A stretch of 64,000 nucleotides of DNA, taken from Streptomyces seoulensis (lineage in GTDB: Bacteria; Actinomycetota; Actinomycetes; Streptomycetales; Streptomycetaceae). This document shows, piece after piece, positions 22,712 to 31,119 of this stretch (position 1 is the stretch's first letter; each line of letters begins with the position of its first letter). The translations under genes were made by a program, and so were the position numbers. The stretch is from NCBI RefSeq assembly GCF_022846655.1, contig NZ_AP025667.1:62001-126000 (forward strand), written 5' to 3'. The notes below the pieces were generated by a model. That model was given only the letters and a program-made list of their open reading frames with translations. It ran no database searches and was not told where the DNA came from.

Positions 22712-23070
22712 AGTACCCGCTACTGGCTCTGATCAAGTTGTACCAGTGGACGATCAGTCCGCTGCTGGGGCCGGTGTGCAAGTACTACCCGTCGTGCTCC
22801 CATTACGGCTACACGGCCATCGACCGGCACGGTGCCATCAAGGGAACAGCTCTCACGGCCTGGCGCATTCTCCGCTGCAATCCGTGGTCGCTGGGCGGTG
22901 TGGACCATGTCCCGCCGCGCAAGCGCCCGCGGTGGCACGAGACGCTGCGCAACGCCTGGGGCGCACGCAAGGGCGGGAACTCCGCCGAACCGGCCACCGA
23001 GGCGAAGCTTTCTTCCGAGCCACCTTCGGGCCCGGCCGCAGAGAACTCGTCCCATGCCCAAGGAGCATGA
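22708..23070 (+). CDS. yidD: Membrane protein insertion efficiency factor YidD
   Basis: A 120-residue protein with the whole YidD core in the first 80 residues: [30 protein letters not shown], and [17 protein letters not shown]. The C-terminal 40 residues are a variable tail. It assists YidC-dependent membrane insertion. ATGA overlap with rnpA suggests translational coupling, and only 3 bases separate it from yidC. Confidence 0.95.
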   Translation: MKYPLLALIKLYQWTISPLLGPVCKYYPSCSHYGYTAIDRHGAIKGTALTAWRILRCNPWSLGGVDHVPPRKRPRWHETLRNAWGARKGGNSAEPATEAKLSSEPPSGPAAENSSHAQGA

Positions 23071-23073
23071 TTA

Positions 23074-24363
23074 GTGGACACGATTGCCAGCTTCTTCAGC
23101 TTCATCACGACACCCGTCTCCTGGGTCATCGTCCAGTTCCACACGGTGTACGGGTCGATCTTCGGTCCCGACACGGGGTGGGCCTGGGGCCTGTCCATCG
23201 TGTCCCTGGTGATCCTGATCCGCATCTGCCTGATCCCGCTCTTCGTGAAGCAGATCAAGGCCACGCGCGCGATGCAGACGCTCCAGCCGGAGATGAAGAA
23301 GATCCAGGAGCGCTACAAGAACGACAAGCAGCGCCAGTCCGAAGAGATGATGAAGCTGTACAAGGAGTCGGGTACCAACCCGCTCTCCTCGTGCCTTCCC
23401 ATCCTGGCGCAGTCGCCGTTCTTCTTCGCCCTCTACCACGTGCTCAACGGCATCGCTTCGGGCAAGACCATCGGCGTCATCAACGACTCGCTGCTGGAGA
23501 GCGCCCGTAAGGCCCACATCTTCGGCGCCCCGCTCGCGGCGAAGTTCAAGGACAACGCCGACACCCTGCATGCGCTGCAGGCCACGGTCACCGATGTGCG
23601 GGTCGTCACCGCGATCATGATCATCCTGATGTCGGCGTCGCAGTTCTACACGCAGCGCCAGCTCATGACGAAGAACGTCGACACCTCGGTGAAGACCCCG
23701 TTCATGCAGCAGCAGAAGATGCTGATGTACGTCTTCCCGATCATGTTCGCCGTCTTCGGCATCAACTTCCCGGTCGGTGTCCTCGTCTACTGGCTGACCA
23801 CCAACGTGTGGACCATGGGCCAGCAGATGTACGTCATCCGCAACAACCCGACTCCGGGCTCCAAGGCGCAGGCCGCCTACCTGGAGCGGCTGACCAAGCA
23901 CGTCACGCACCACGGCAAGGTCCGCCGCCGCAGCGCCCGGCTGATCGTCAAGGCGATCGTCGCCAAGGGCCGCGACCGCAACGAGGCCGAGCGGAAGTTC
24001 ATCAACGCCCTCAGCAAGGCCGGTCTCACGGCTCAGGCTGACGGCAACGTGGTCAAGAGCGAGAGCCAGGCCGTCGCCCAGGCCGAGGACGGCACGCCCA
24101 CCGCGGCCGCCACGGCGCGCCGGCAGCAGCCCAAGCGGCAGAGCAAGTCCCAGCGCCAGTCGGGGCAGAAGCAGCCGCACGAGGACGAGCCGGCCGACGA
24201 GCCCTCGTCCCCGTCGCCCTCGCTGACCAAGTCCGAGGAGCCGCAGGACGCCGCGCCCAAGGCCCCCAAGCAGACTTCGAAGCCCGGTTCCGGCACCCGC
24301 AGCAAGGCCCAGTCCGGGCAGCGCAAGGGTGGCCAGCGGCCCAAGTCCCCGTCCAAGAAGTAA
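23074..24363 (+). CDS. yidC: Membrane protein insertase YidC
   Basis: A 429-residue Oxa1/YidC insertase. The core has the usual five membrane helices (start [20 protein letters not shown], then [19 protein letters not shown], with the functional Arg of that helix, and [21 protein letters not shown] final helix). The coiled stretch [20 protein letters not shown] follows the second helix. The last 150 residues are a highly basic, Lys/Gln/Ser-rich cytoplasmic tail likely to contact the ribosome. GTG start at 23074. Confidence 0.96.
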   Translation: MDTIASFFSFITTPVSWVIVQFHTVYGSIFGPDTGWAWGLSIVSLVILIRICLIPLFVKQIKATRAMQTLQPEMKKIQERYKNDKQRQSEEMMKLYKESGTNPLSSCLPILAQSPFFFALYHVLNGIASGKTIGVINDSLLESARKAHIFGAPLAAKFKDNADTLHALQATVTDVRVVTAIMIILMSASQFYTQRQLMTKNVDTSVKTPFMQQQKMLMYVFPIMFAVFGINFPVGVLVYWLTTNVWTMGQQMYVIRNNPTPGSKAQAAYLERLTKHVTHHGKVRRRSARLIVKAIVAKGRDRNEAERKFINALSKAGLTAQADGNVVKSESQAVAQAEDGTPTAAATARRQQPKRQSKSQRQSGQKQPHEDEPADEPSSPSPSLTKSEEPQDAAPKAPKQTSKPGSGTRSKAQSGQRKGGQRPKSPSKK

Positions 24364-24378
24364 GAAGGAGCCCATCCC

Positions 24379-24891
24379 GTGACGGAAGGCACCACCACCG
24401 CCGCCGCCGAGGGTGCAGACACCCTCACCCGCCTGGAGCAGGAGGGTGAGGTCGCTGCGGACTACCTCGAGGGTCTGCTGGACATCGCCGATCTCGACGG
24501 CGACATCGACATGGACGTGGAGGCCGACCGCGCCTCTGTCTCGATCATCAGTGACGCGCACGGCCGCGACCTGCAGAAGCTGGTCGGCCGGGACGGCGAG
24601 GTGCTGGAGGCGCTTCAGGAGCTGACGCGCCTGGCCGTGCACCGCGAGACCGGTGACCGCAGCCGGCTGATGCTGGACATCGCGGGCTACCGGGCCCAGA
24701 AGCGCGCCGAGCTGGCCGAGCTGGGTGCCGAGGCGGCCGCCGAGGTCAAGAGCAGCGGCGAGCCCATGAAGCTCAAGCCGATGACGCCGTTCGAGCGCAA
24801 GGTCGTCCACGACGCGATCAAGGGTGCGGGACTGCGCAGCGAGTCCGAGGGCGAGGAGCCGCAGCGGTTCGTCGTCGTGCTGCCCGCCTGA
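24379..24891 (+). CDS. khpB: KH-R3H RNA-binding protein KhpB (Jag)
   Basis: A 170-residue single-strand RNA-binding protein. The KH domain has its GxxG loop as GRDG (in LVGRDGEVLEALQELTRL). The C-terminal R3H domain is seen as RSRLMLDIAGYRAQKRAEL and MTPFERKVVHDAIKGAGL with RFVVVLP at the end. The N-terminal Jag domain is missing, as is usual in actinobacteria. Start GTG 24379, 15 bases after yidC, with AAGGAG upstream. Last gene of the rpmH operon, followed by a strong terminator. Confidence 0.94.
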   Translation: MTEGTTTAAAEGADTLTRLEQEGEVAADYLEGLLDIADLDGDIDMDVEADRASVSIISDAHGRDLQKLVGRDGEVLEALQELTRLAVHRETGDRSRLMLDIAGYRAQKRAELAELGAEAAAEVKSSGEPMKLKPMTPFERKVVHDAIKGAGLRSESEGEEPQRFVVVLPA

Positions 24892-24909
24892 TCGGCCCCA
24901 TGGTTCCAT

Positions 24910-24938
24910 CGGCCCCGTCTGACCAACAGACGGGGCCG
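24910..24938 (+). terminator. Terminator of the rpmH-khpB operon
   Basis: Perfect 12-bp stem CGGCCCCGTCTG / CAGACGGGGCCG with a 5-base loop, 18 bases beyond the khpB stop, followed by AAGTTTGT. Confidence 0.85.
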
Positions 24939-25008
24939 AAGTTTGTCAGCCTGGTAGTTCTGAGGGCCGGTGCGTGAAGCATCGGCGCGGTACGGAAGGA
25001 CGGTCCCC

Positions 25009-25725
25009 GTGACGGAGGCAGCGGAGCTTCCCCCCGCGCCCGAACAGGCGCGGGAAGTGTTTGGCGATCGCTTCGAGGATGCGGTCCGCTATGCGGAGTT
25101 GCTGGCCGAGGCAGGAGTCCAGCGTGGTCTGATCGGCCCGCGGGAGGTGCCCCGCCTGTGGGAGCGGCACCTGCTGAACTGCGCGGTGCTCTCCGAGGCC
25201 GTCCCCGAGGGGGTGACGGTGTGCGATGTCGGCTCGGGTGCGGGACTGCCGGGTATTCCGCTGGCCCTGGTGCGGGAGGACCTGAACATCACCCTGCTGG
25301 AGCCCCTGCTGCGGCGCACCACGTTCCTCACCGAGGTCGTGGAGCTGCTGGGCCTGGACCATGTCACCGTGGTCAGAGGCCGGGCGGAGGAGATGCTGGG
25401 CAAGGTGCCTCCGGTCCATGTGGTGACGGCACGCGCCGTGGCCCCGCTGGACCGGCTGGCCGCGTGGGGCATCCCGCTGCTGCGGCCCTACGGCGAGATG
25501 CTGGCGCTCAAGGGTGACACTGCCGAGGAGGAGCTGAAGGCCGCGTCCACCGCACTCAGCAAGCTCGGTGCGGTGTCGACCTCGGTCCTCCAGGTGGGCG
25601 AGGGCGTGGTGGACCCGCTGTCCACGGTGGTCCGGGTGGAGGTCGGTGAGAGCCCGGGTGGTGTGCGGTTCGCCGCCAAGCGGGCCAAGGCGGCCCGGAC
25701 GAGCCGGACTCGTCGCCGCCGCTGA
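25009..25725 (+). CDS. rsmG: 16S rRNA (guanine-N7) methyltransferase G
   Basis: A 238-residue SAM-dependent methyltransferase that modifies G527 of 16S rRNA; loss gives low-level streptomycin resistance in many bacteria. The SAM site is VCDVGSGAGLPGIPLAL. Further motifs are LLEPLLRRTTFL and ARAVAPLDRLAAW, and the C-terminus is basic. GTG 25009 is used because GGAAGGA lies 10 bases upstream. An in-frame GTG at 24970 has no ribosome-binding site. Confidence 0.95.
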   Translation: MTEAAELPPAPEQAREVFGDRFEDAVRYAELLAEAGVQRGLIGPREVPRLWERHLLNCAVLSEAVPEGVTVCDVGSGAGLPGIPLALVREDLNITLLEPLLRRTTFLTEVVELLGLDHVTVVRGRAEEMLGKVPPVHVVTARAVAPLDRLAAWGIPLLRPYGEMLALKGDTAEEELKAASTALSKLGAVSTSVLQVGEGVVDPLSTVVRVEVGESPGGVRFAAKRAKAARTSRTRRRR

Positions 25726-25768
25726 CTGACGGTTCAATACGGTCGCGCCGCTTGATCGGCTTGAGCAC

Positions 25769-25808
25769 ACACAGAGGCGCTCTCCTACCGAGGAGAGCGC
25801 CTCTGTGT
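25769..25808. terminator. Strong bidirectional terminator
   Basis: An 18-bp perfect stem (arm ACACAGAGGCGCTCTCCT) with loop ACCG, in the convergent gap between rsmG and the small secreted protein gene. Confidence 0.85.
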
Positions 25809-25824
25809 TGGGACAGACTTGCGT

Positions 25825-26172
25825 TTAAGCGGACTTGGTGAAGCAGACGTCAGGACGAAGAGAGATCGAACGACATACCTTCTTGATCGTCACGGTGCCA
25901 CCGTGACCGCTGTAGGTGGTGGTGCCGCTGCCGTTCTTGTTCCACAGGGTGTAGACCTTGTCCCCGCTCCCCGACCGGGTGTACTGCACGTACACCTCGT
26001 TGTCATCGGCGGCGAGGTCCTTGACCGCAGCCACGCCGTGGTCACTGCTCACTCGGTACCCGTGACCCCAAATCACCTTGATGTCCTGGTCAGCAAAGGC
26101 GGGCGTCGCCGTGGCCAGGACGCCGATGCCGAGTGCGACTGCCACGAGTCGGCCTATTGCCTTAGAAGTCAT
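25825..26172 (-). CDS. Small secreted protein, function unknown
   Basis: A 115-residue protein with a signal peptide (MTSKAIGRLVAVALGIGVLA, cleavage near AFA-DQD). The mature part of about 88 residues is beta-rich (EVYVQYTRSG, DKVYTLWNKNGSG, GGTVTIKKVC). Its two cysteines near the end (VCRSIS and VCFTKSA) probably form a disulfide. No family recognised. Third positions are less GC-biased than the neighbours (ATA, TCT, CTT, CGA, AAG GCA) and it interrupts the otherwise conserved rsmG-parA junction, so recent acquisition is plausible. It ends in TAA. Confidence 0.7.
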   Translation of the reverse strand: MTSKAIGRLVAVALGIGVLATATPAFADQDIKVIWGHGYRVSSDHGVAAVKDLAADDNEVYVQYTRSGSGDKVYTLWNKNGSGTTTYSGHGGTVTIKKVCRSISLRPDVCFTKSA

Positions 26173-26384
26173 TGAAGCGCTCCTACGTTGGGTGGATTCG
26201 TCGGCCGGACGGGTCAGGTCCGGCCTGCCAGCGAAAGGAGTGCGGTGGGTTCACGCGTTATGTAGCAACTTCCCCCCGCCCCCGCGCTTTTGACTGTAGC
26301 AGGGTGCGATCTTGCGTCTTATGGCGCGCGTGGTGGGAGCTTATGCGGAGTGTCGTTCACATAAGGGGCAGATTGTTGTCATCG

Positions 26385-26400
26385 TGTTTCACGTGAAACG
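26385..26400. other. parS: parS site 1
   Basis: TGTTTCACGTGAAACG, one base from the perfect 16-bp palindrome; upstream of parA. Confidence 0.95.
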
Positions 26401-26494
26401 TCGCTCCTTGTTGCACGGAATCATCAGCCGCGGTCGCGCCGCGGCAGAACCCCACGACCGGCGGCCTCTTGGTTCACTCGGAGGGGTACCGAAG

Positions 26495-26521
26495 TTGTCC
26501 ACAGAGGTGGACTTCTCCACA
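26495..26521 (+). promoter_or_regulatory. DnaA boxes upstream of parAB
   Basis: TTGTCCACA (exact consensus, 26495-26503) and TTCTCCACA (one mismatch, 26513-26521) in the same orientation, 18 bases apart start to start. Confidence 0.75.
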
Positions 26522-26557
26522 GAACGCCAGGGCTCACTGGTTCACGCCCCCGAAGGC

Positions 26558-27631
26558 ATGGGAGGCTCTGTTCATTGCGAGCCTGTAGTCGAGGAGAGTG
26601 AATCCTTGCGGTCCGACGCCAACATCGCGGGACCGATGACCGATCCGGTCCCCGGTCCCCGTACCGAATCGAGGGGGACGGATGTTTCACGTGAAACACC
26701 GCCCCCGATGGACGACACTCCCATCGGTCGTACGGCCCAGGTGGCGGTCGACGCCCTCGGCCGTGCCGCGGAAGGCATGCCGAGGCCGGAGCAGACCCGA
26801 GTCATCGTGGTCGCCAACCAGAAGGGCGGCGTCGGCAAGACGACGACGACCGTCAACCTTGCCGCCTCTCTCGCGCTGCACGGCGGCCGGGTCCTGGTGA
26901 TCGACCTCGACCCGCAGGGCAACGCCTCCACAGCTCTGGGGATCGACCACCACGCGGAAGTTCCCTCCATCTACGACGTCCTGGTGGACAGTCGGCCACT
27001 CGCCGAGGTCGTCCAGCCCGTCCCCGATGTCGAAGGTCTCTTCTGCGCTCCCGCCACGATCGACCTCGCCGGCGCGGAGATCGAACTGGTCTCCCTGGTG
27101 GCCCGCGAGAGTCGGTTGCAGCGCGCGATCCAGGCGTACGAGCAGCCGTTGGACTACGTCCTCATCGACTGCCCGCCGTCGCTGGGCCTGTTGACGGTCA
27201 ACGCACTCGTCGCCGGCCAGGAAGTCCTCATCCCCATCCAGTGCGAGTACTACGCGCTGGAGGGCCTGGGCCAGCTCCTGCGCAATGTCGACCTGGTCCG
27301 GGGTCACCTCAACCAGTCCCTGCATGTGTCGACGATCCTGCTCACCATGTACGACGGCCGGACCCGTCTCGCCTCCCAGGTGGCGGAAGAGGTGCGCACC
27401 CACTTCGGTGAAGAGGTGCTGCGGACGAGCATTCCCCGCTCGGTCCGTATCTCCGAGGCGCCGAGCTACGGCCAGACGGTCCTGACCTACGATCCAGGAT
27501 CGAGCGGGGCGCTCTCCTATCTGGAGGCCGCCCGAGAGATCGCGCTGAGGGGTGTGGGGATCGGCTATGACCCGGCCCAGGCCCACCTCGGCACCCAGAA
27601 CGACCGGAACATGGTGGAGGGGATGCAGTGA
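26558..27631 (+). CDS. parA: Chromosome partitioning ATPase ParA
   Basis: A deviant Walker ATPase that drives segregation of ParB-bound origins. The P-loop is KGGVGKTTTT (about 89-98); further motifs are VLVIDLDPQGNAST and YVLIDCPPSLG. Everything from about residue 80 on is canonical. The start is uncertain: ATG 26558 (MGGSVHCEP, 357 residues, used here), TTG 26606 with GAGGAG 9 bases upstream, or ATG 26636. A parS site (26683-26698) lies inside the N-terminal coding region and is read as VSRET. The stop overlaps parB as GTGA. Confidence 0.95.
   Translation: MGGSVHCEPVVEESESLRSDANIAGPMTDPVPGPRTESRGTDVSRETPPPMDDTPIGRTAQVAVDALGRAAEGMPRPEQTRVIVVANQKGGVGKTTTTVNLAASLALHGGRVLVIDLDPQGNASTALGIDHHAEVPSIYDVLVDSRPLAEVVQPVPDVEGLFCAPATIDLAGAEIELVSLVARESRLQRAIQAYEQPLDYVLIDCPPSLGLLTVNALVAGQEVLIPIQCEYYALEGLGQLLRNVDLVRGHLNQSLHVSTILLTMYDGRTRLASQVAEEVRTHFGEEVLRTSIPRSVRISEAPSYGQTVLTYDPGSSGALSYLEAAREIALRGVGIGYDPAQAHLGTQNDRNMVEGMQ
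26683..26698. other. parS: parS site 2, inside parA
   Basis: TGTTTCACGTGAAACA, the perfect palindrome, within the 5' part of the parA coding sequence. Confidence 0.97.
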
Positions 27632-28722
27632 GTGAACGACGAAGGGGGCTGGGCCGAGGACTTGGCGCACTGATCCCCGCAGCACCGACCGAGAAGATCC
27701 CGGCTTCGGCCGTGCTGGGCGGCGGTTCGTCCGCCTCCTCGGCATCGGGTCCGACGCTGTCGCCCGAGCGCAGGCCCACCGGCATCGGCCGGGGCGGCGC
27801 CCTGTCATCGGCGGTCCAGGAGACGGAGGAGAGCCCGGCAGGTCTCGTCGACGAGCGGCCCTCGCCGCCCGCCGGCGCCTACTTCGCCGAGCTGCCGATC
27901 GACGCCATCACGCCGAACCCGCGCCAGCCACGCGAGGTCTTCGACGAGGACGCGCTGAACGAACTGGTCATCTCCATCAAGGAGGTCGGCCTGCTCCAGC
28001 CCGTCGTGGTGCGGGAGCTGGGCGATGACCGCTATGAGCTGATCATGGGTGAGCGCCGGCTGCGCGCCAGCCGTGAGGCGGAACTCGAGTCCATCCCGGC
28101 GATCGTCCGTGCGACGGACGACGAGAAGCTGCTGCTGGACGCCCTGCTGGAGAACCTGCACCGCGCGCAGTTGAACCCGCTGGAAGAGGCGCACGCCTAC
28201 GACCAGTTGCTCAAGGACTTCAACTGCACGCACGACCAGCTGGCCGACCGGATCGGACGCTCCCGACCGCAGATCTCCAACACCCTGCGGCTGCTGAAGC
28301 TTTCGGCGACCGTACAGAAGAGGGTCGCCGCGGGCGTGCTCTCGGCGGGTCACGCACGGGCACTGCTGTCCGTGGAGGACTCCGAGGAGCAGGACCGGCT
28401 GGCGCACCGCATCGTGGCCGAGGGGCTGTCGGTGCGGGCCGTCGAGGAGATCGTGACCCTCATGGGGTCGAGGCCGCAGCGGACCCAGCGTGCCAAGGGG
28501 CCGCGGGCCGGAGCGCTGGTCTCCCCGGCGCTGAGCGGTCTGGCGACGCGGCTCTCCGACCGGTTCGAGACCCGGGTGAAGGTCGACCTCGGCCAGAAGA
28601 AGGGCAAGATCACCGTCGAGTTCGCCTCGGTGGAGGATCTGGAGCGCATCCTCGGCACGCTGGCTCCGGGCGAGGGGCCGATCCTGTCGAAGGGCCTCCA
28701 GGAGGACGACTCCGAGGAGTAG
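27628..28722 (+). CDS. parB: Chromosome partitioning protein ParB
   Basis: A 364-residue CTP-dependent clamp that binds parS. N-terminus RRGLGRGLGALIP is the ParA-stimulating arginine patch. The ParB/Srx domain has the CTP-binding GERRLRASREA (about 141-151) and ENLHRAQLNPLEEAHAY. The HTH is LADRIGRSRPQISNTLRLL, and the C-terminal dimerisation domain ends LSKGLQEDDSEE. GTG start overlaps the parA stop by 4 bases. Ten parS targets are in this window. Confidence 0.98.
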   Translation: MSERRRGLGRGLGALIPAAPTEKIPASAVLGGGSSASSASGPTLSPERRPTGIGRGGALSSAVQETEESPAGLVDERPSPPAGAYFAELPIDAITPNPRQPREVFDEDALNELVISIKEVGLLQPVVVRELGDDRYELIMGERRLRASREAELESIPAIVRATDDEKLLLDALLENLHRAQLNPLEEAHAYDQLLKDFNCTHDQLADRIGRSRPQISNTLRLLKLSATVQKRVAAGVLSAGHARALLSVEDSEEQDRLAHRIVAEGLSVRAVEEIVTLMGSRPQRTQRAKGPRAGALVSPALSGLATRLSDRFETRVKVDLGQKKGKITVEFASVEDLERILGTLAPGEGPILSKGLQEDDSEE

Positions 28723-28757
28723 CCCTCCAAGAAGCCGCCCTCTCCGCAGGGCAGCGT

Positions 28758-28798
28758 GAGCGGGCCGTGTCCGGTGTGTACCGGAACACGGTCCGCTC
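28758..28798 (+). terminator. Terminator of parAB
   Basis: Long hairpin with arms GAGCGGGCCGTGTCCGGT and ACCGGAACACGGTCCGCTC (one bulge, one wobble) around GTGT, 35 bases beyond the parB stop. Confidence 0.75.
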
Positions 28799-28885
28799 TT
28801 TGCTTTGCGCCGGTATCGAGGGAATCACATCGTGGATACGATGCGAGCGGATGTGACCCGGCGAAGGAAGCGAGGAACGGCTTTC

Positions 28886-29503
28886 ATGGGGCGTCGGCTC
28901 GTACCGCTCACGCTGGACAACCTTCAGGACCTCCCCCAGCGGTGCCGCTCGTGTGTCTTCTGGGAGCTGGACCCCGTCAGTGCCGATGCCGCCGTGCGGG
29001 CGGGCACCACGGTGATGGAGAAGGAGTCCTGGATCTCCGCCGTCCTGCTGGACTGGGGCTCATGCGGCCGGGTGGCCTATGTGGACGACGTACCGGTCGG
29101 CTTCGTGCTCTACGCCCCGCCGGCCTACGTGCCGCGCTCGACGGCTTTCCCCACGAGCCCGGTCTCTCCGGATGCCGTCCAGCTCATCACGTCGTTCATC
29201 ATGCCCGGCTATCAGGGACAGGGGCTCGGCCGGACGCTGGTGCAGGCGGTCGCCAAGGATCTGCTGCGGCGGAACTTCAAGGCCATCGAGGCGTTCGGGG
29301 ACACCCGGTGGAAAGAGCCTGCCTGCCTGCTGCCGGCCGACCATCTCCTCGCTGTCGGCTTCAAGACGGTGCGGCAGCACACCCGGCATCCCCGGCTGCG
29401 TCTGGAGCTGCGTTCCACGCTGTCCTGGAAGGAAGACGTCGAGCTGGCCCTTGACCGGCTACTGGGCGCGGTACACAAGGAGCCGGCGCTGCGGCCGCTG
29501 TGA
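28886..29503 (+). CDS. GNAT family N-acetyltransferase
   Basis: A 205-residue GNAT enzyme; the acetyl-CoA motif is MPGYQGQGLGRTLVQAVAKDLL. The N-terminal part has an unusual CRSCVFWEL and the C-terminal part is family-specific (WKEPACLLPADHLLAVGFKTV). It is the equivalent of the gene that follows parB in other Streptomyces. Start ATG 28886 has GAGGAA 9 bases upstream; the longer frame from 28805 is not supported. Substrate is unknown. Confidence 0.85.
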   Translation: MGRRLVPLTLDNLQDLPQRCRSCVFWELDPVSADAAVRAGTTVMEKESWISAVLLDWGSCGRVAYVDDVPVGFVLYAPPAYVPRSTAFPTSPVSPDAVQLITSFIMPGYQGQGLGRTLVQAVAKDLLRRNFKAIEAFGDTRWKEPACLLPADHLLAVGFKTVRQHTRHPRLRLELRSTLSWKEDVELALDRLLGAVHKEPALRPL

Positions 29504-29535
29504 CCGGTCTTCGCGGCTTCCGCATCACGAGCACG

Positions 29536-29571
29536 ACGAAGGGGCCGACCCTGGTGGGCCGGCCCCTTCGT
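29536..29571. terminator. Bidirectional terminator
   Basis: 12-bp stem ACGAAGGGGCCG / CGGCCCCTTCGT with a 12-base loop between the convergent acetyltransferase and trxA genes. Confidence 0.75.
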
Positions 29572-29577
29572 GGGCCA

Positions 29578-29593
29578 TGTTTCACGTGAAACG
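29578..29593. other. parS: parS site 3
   Basis: TGTTTCACGTGAAACG, abutting the trxA stop codon. Confidence 0.95.
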
Positions 29594-29926
29594 TCAGCCG
29601 GTGATGAAGTCGTCCAGGTCGCGGACGAGAGCCGCCTTCGGCTTGGCACCGACGATCGTCTTCACGACCTCGCCGCCCTGGTAGACGTTCAGCGTCGGGA
29701 TGGACATGACGCCGTACTTGGCGGCCGTGGCCGGGTTCTCGTCGATGTTCAGCTTGACGATCTGGATCTTGTCGCCGTGCTCGGCGGCGATGGCCTCCAG
29801 GGACGGAGCGATCTGGCGGCACGGGCCGCACCACTCGGCCCAGAAGTCCACCAGGACGGGCTTGTCGCTCTTGAGGACGTCCTCGTCGAAGGAGTCGTCA
29901 GTCACTTTCTTCACGGTGCCGGCCAC
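29594..29926 (-). CDS. trxA: Thioredoxin
   Basis: A 110-residue thioredoxin with the active site WCGPC (Cys33, Cys36) and the cis-proline segment [12 protein letters not shown]. It reduces cytoplasmic protein disulfides and is recharged by TrxB, whose gene lies 44 bases upstream on the same strand. The two are expected to be co-transcribed from the sigma-R promoter at 31014-31040. Confidence 0.97.
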   Translation of the reverse strand: MAGTVKKVTDDSFDEDVLKSDKPVLVDFWAEWCGPCRQIAPSLEAIAAEHGDKIQIVKLNIDENPATAAKYGVMSIPTLNVYQGGEVVKTIVGAKPKAALVRDLDDFITG

Positions 29927-29970
29927 AGCGGGCTCCTCACTTGATGTTCGGTGGGGGGGTTGGGGGTAAG

Positions 29971-30942
29971 TCAGACGGCGGTCTTCTCGGGCTCGGCGTG
30001 GCCGCCCTCGTCCAGCAGGGACGCGAGGTAGCGCTCGGCGTCCAGGGCCGAGGCACAGCCGGTGCCGGCGGCGGTGATCGCCTGGCGGTAGGTGTGGTCG
30101 ACCACGTCACCCGCGGCGAAGACGCCGGGCTGGTTGGTCCGGGTGGAGGGCGCGTCCACCTTCAGGTAGCCCTCCGCGTCCAGGTCGAGCTGGCCCTTGA
30201 AGAGCTCGGTGCGCGGGTCGTGGCCGATGGCGATGAACAGACCCGTGACGGGCAGGTCGGAGAGCTCACCGGTCTTGAGGTTGCGCAGCTTCAGCCCGGT
30301 GAGCTTCTGCTCGCCCAGGATCTCGACGACCTCGCTGTCCCAGGCGAACTTGATCTTCGGGTCGTTGTAGGCACGCTCCTGCATCGCCTTGGAGGCGCGC
30401 AGGGTGTCCCGGCGGTGGACGATCGTCACGGACTTGGCGAACCGGGAGAGGAAGGTCGCTTCCTCCATCGCGGTGTCGCCGCCGCCGATCACGGCGATGT
30501 CCTGGTCCCGGAAGAAGAAGCCGTCACAGGTGGCGCACCACGAGACGCCACGGCCGGACAGCGCGTCCTCGTTGGGCAGCGCGAGCTTGCGGTGCTGGGA
30601 GCCGGTGGCCACGATGACGGCCTTGGCCCGGTGGACCGTGCCCGCGGTGTCGGTGACGGTCTTCACGTCGCCGGTCAGGTCGACGGAGACGATGTCGTCC
30701 GGGAGCAGTTCGGCGCCGAAGCGCTCGGCCTGCGCCCGCATGTTGTCCATCAGCTCGGGACCCATGATGCCGTTGGGGAAGCCCGGAAAGTTCTCCACCT
30801 CGGTGGTGTTCATCAGCGCGCCACCGGCGGTGACGGCACCCTCGAACACCAGGGGCTTCAGGGACGCACGCGCGGTGTACAGCGCCGCCGTGTAGCCTGC
30901 GGGCCCGGAGCCGATGATGATCACATTACGGACGTCGCTCAC
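29971..30942 (-). CDS. trxB: Thioredoxin reductase (NADPH)
   Basis: A 323-residue low-molecular-weight flavoprotein that reduces thioredoxin. FAD site [10 protein letters not shown] (11-20), redox pair CATC (Cys136, Cys139), NADPH site [10 protein letters not shown], and the C-terminal FAD motif [27 protein letters not shown] region. The start is GTG 30942. Confidence 0.97.
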   Translation of the reverse strand: MSDVRNVIIIGSGPAGYTAALYTARASLKPLVFEGAVTAGGALMNTTEVENFPGFPNGIMGPELMDNMRAQAERFGAELLPDDIVSVDLTGDVKTVTDTAGTVHRAKAVIVATGSQHRKLALPNEDALSGRGVSWCATCDGFFFRDQDIAVIGGGDTAMEEATFLSRFAKSVTIVHRRDTLRASKAMQERAYNDPKIKFAWDSEVVEILGEQKLTGLKLRNLKTGELSDLPVTGLFIAIGHDPRTELFKGQLDLDAEGYLKVDAPSTRTNQPGVFAAGDVVDHTYRQAITAAGTGCASALDAERYLASLLDEGGHAEPEKTAV

Positions 30943-31013
30943 GGCTTGGTTCCTCGTCTCTGGTCTGTGTCAGCCGACCGGTGGGAGCCCCTGCCGGGAC
31001 TCTCACACCACCC

Positions 31014-31040
31014 AACCGATCCTAAGGGGCACGCATTCCC
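31014..31040 (-). promoter_or_regulatory. Sigma-R type promoter of trxBA
   Basis: On the minus strand GGGAAT (31035-31040), 18 bases from the last T, then GTT (31014-31016), an exact match to the GGAAT-N18-GTT consensus of the disulfide-stress sigma factor. It lies 72 bases upstream of the trxB start, where S. coelicolor trxBA is known to be sigma-R dependent. Confidence 0.85.
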
Positions 31041-31091
31041 CTGATGTCCGGCCACGCGACGGCTCACACCGTCGGGACGAGGAGAGGCGAC

Positions 31092-31119
31092 CTGAGACGA
31101 CGCCCGCGCGGTCTCAGGG
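31092..31119 (-). terminator. Possible terminator after the sigM operon
   Basis: 8-bp stem CCTGAGAC / GTCTCAGG, partly overlapping the last codons of the anti-sigma gene. Weak. Confidence 0.35.

Larger units (their letters stand above)
26173..26557 (+). promoter_or_regulatory. parAB upstream region with parS and DnaA boxes
   Basis: A 385-base region in front of parA. It holds a parS site (26385-26400), an exact DnaA box TTGTCCACA (26495-26503) and a second near-box TTCTCCACA (26513-26521). A GTCCAC-N4-GTGGAC dyad (26497-26512) overlaps the first box. I cannot place the -35/-10 elements. The left end (26210-26232) has a GGCCGGAC / GTCCGGCC hairpin upstream of the small secreted protein. Confidence 0.6.

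Noticed and set aside
23071..24909. 612-residue minus-strand frame opposite yidC and khpB
   Set aside because: Leu/Gly-rich shadow without motifs; yidC and khpB are certain.
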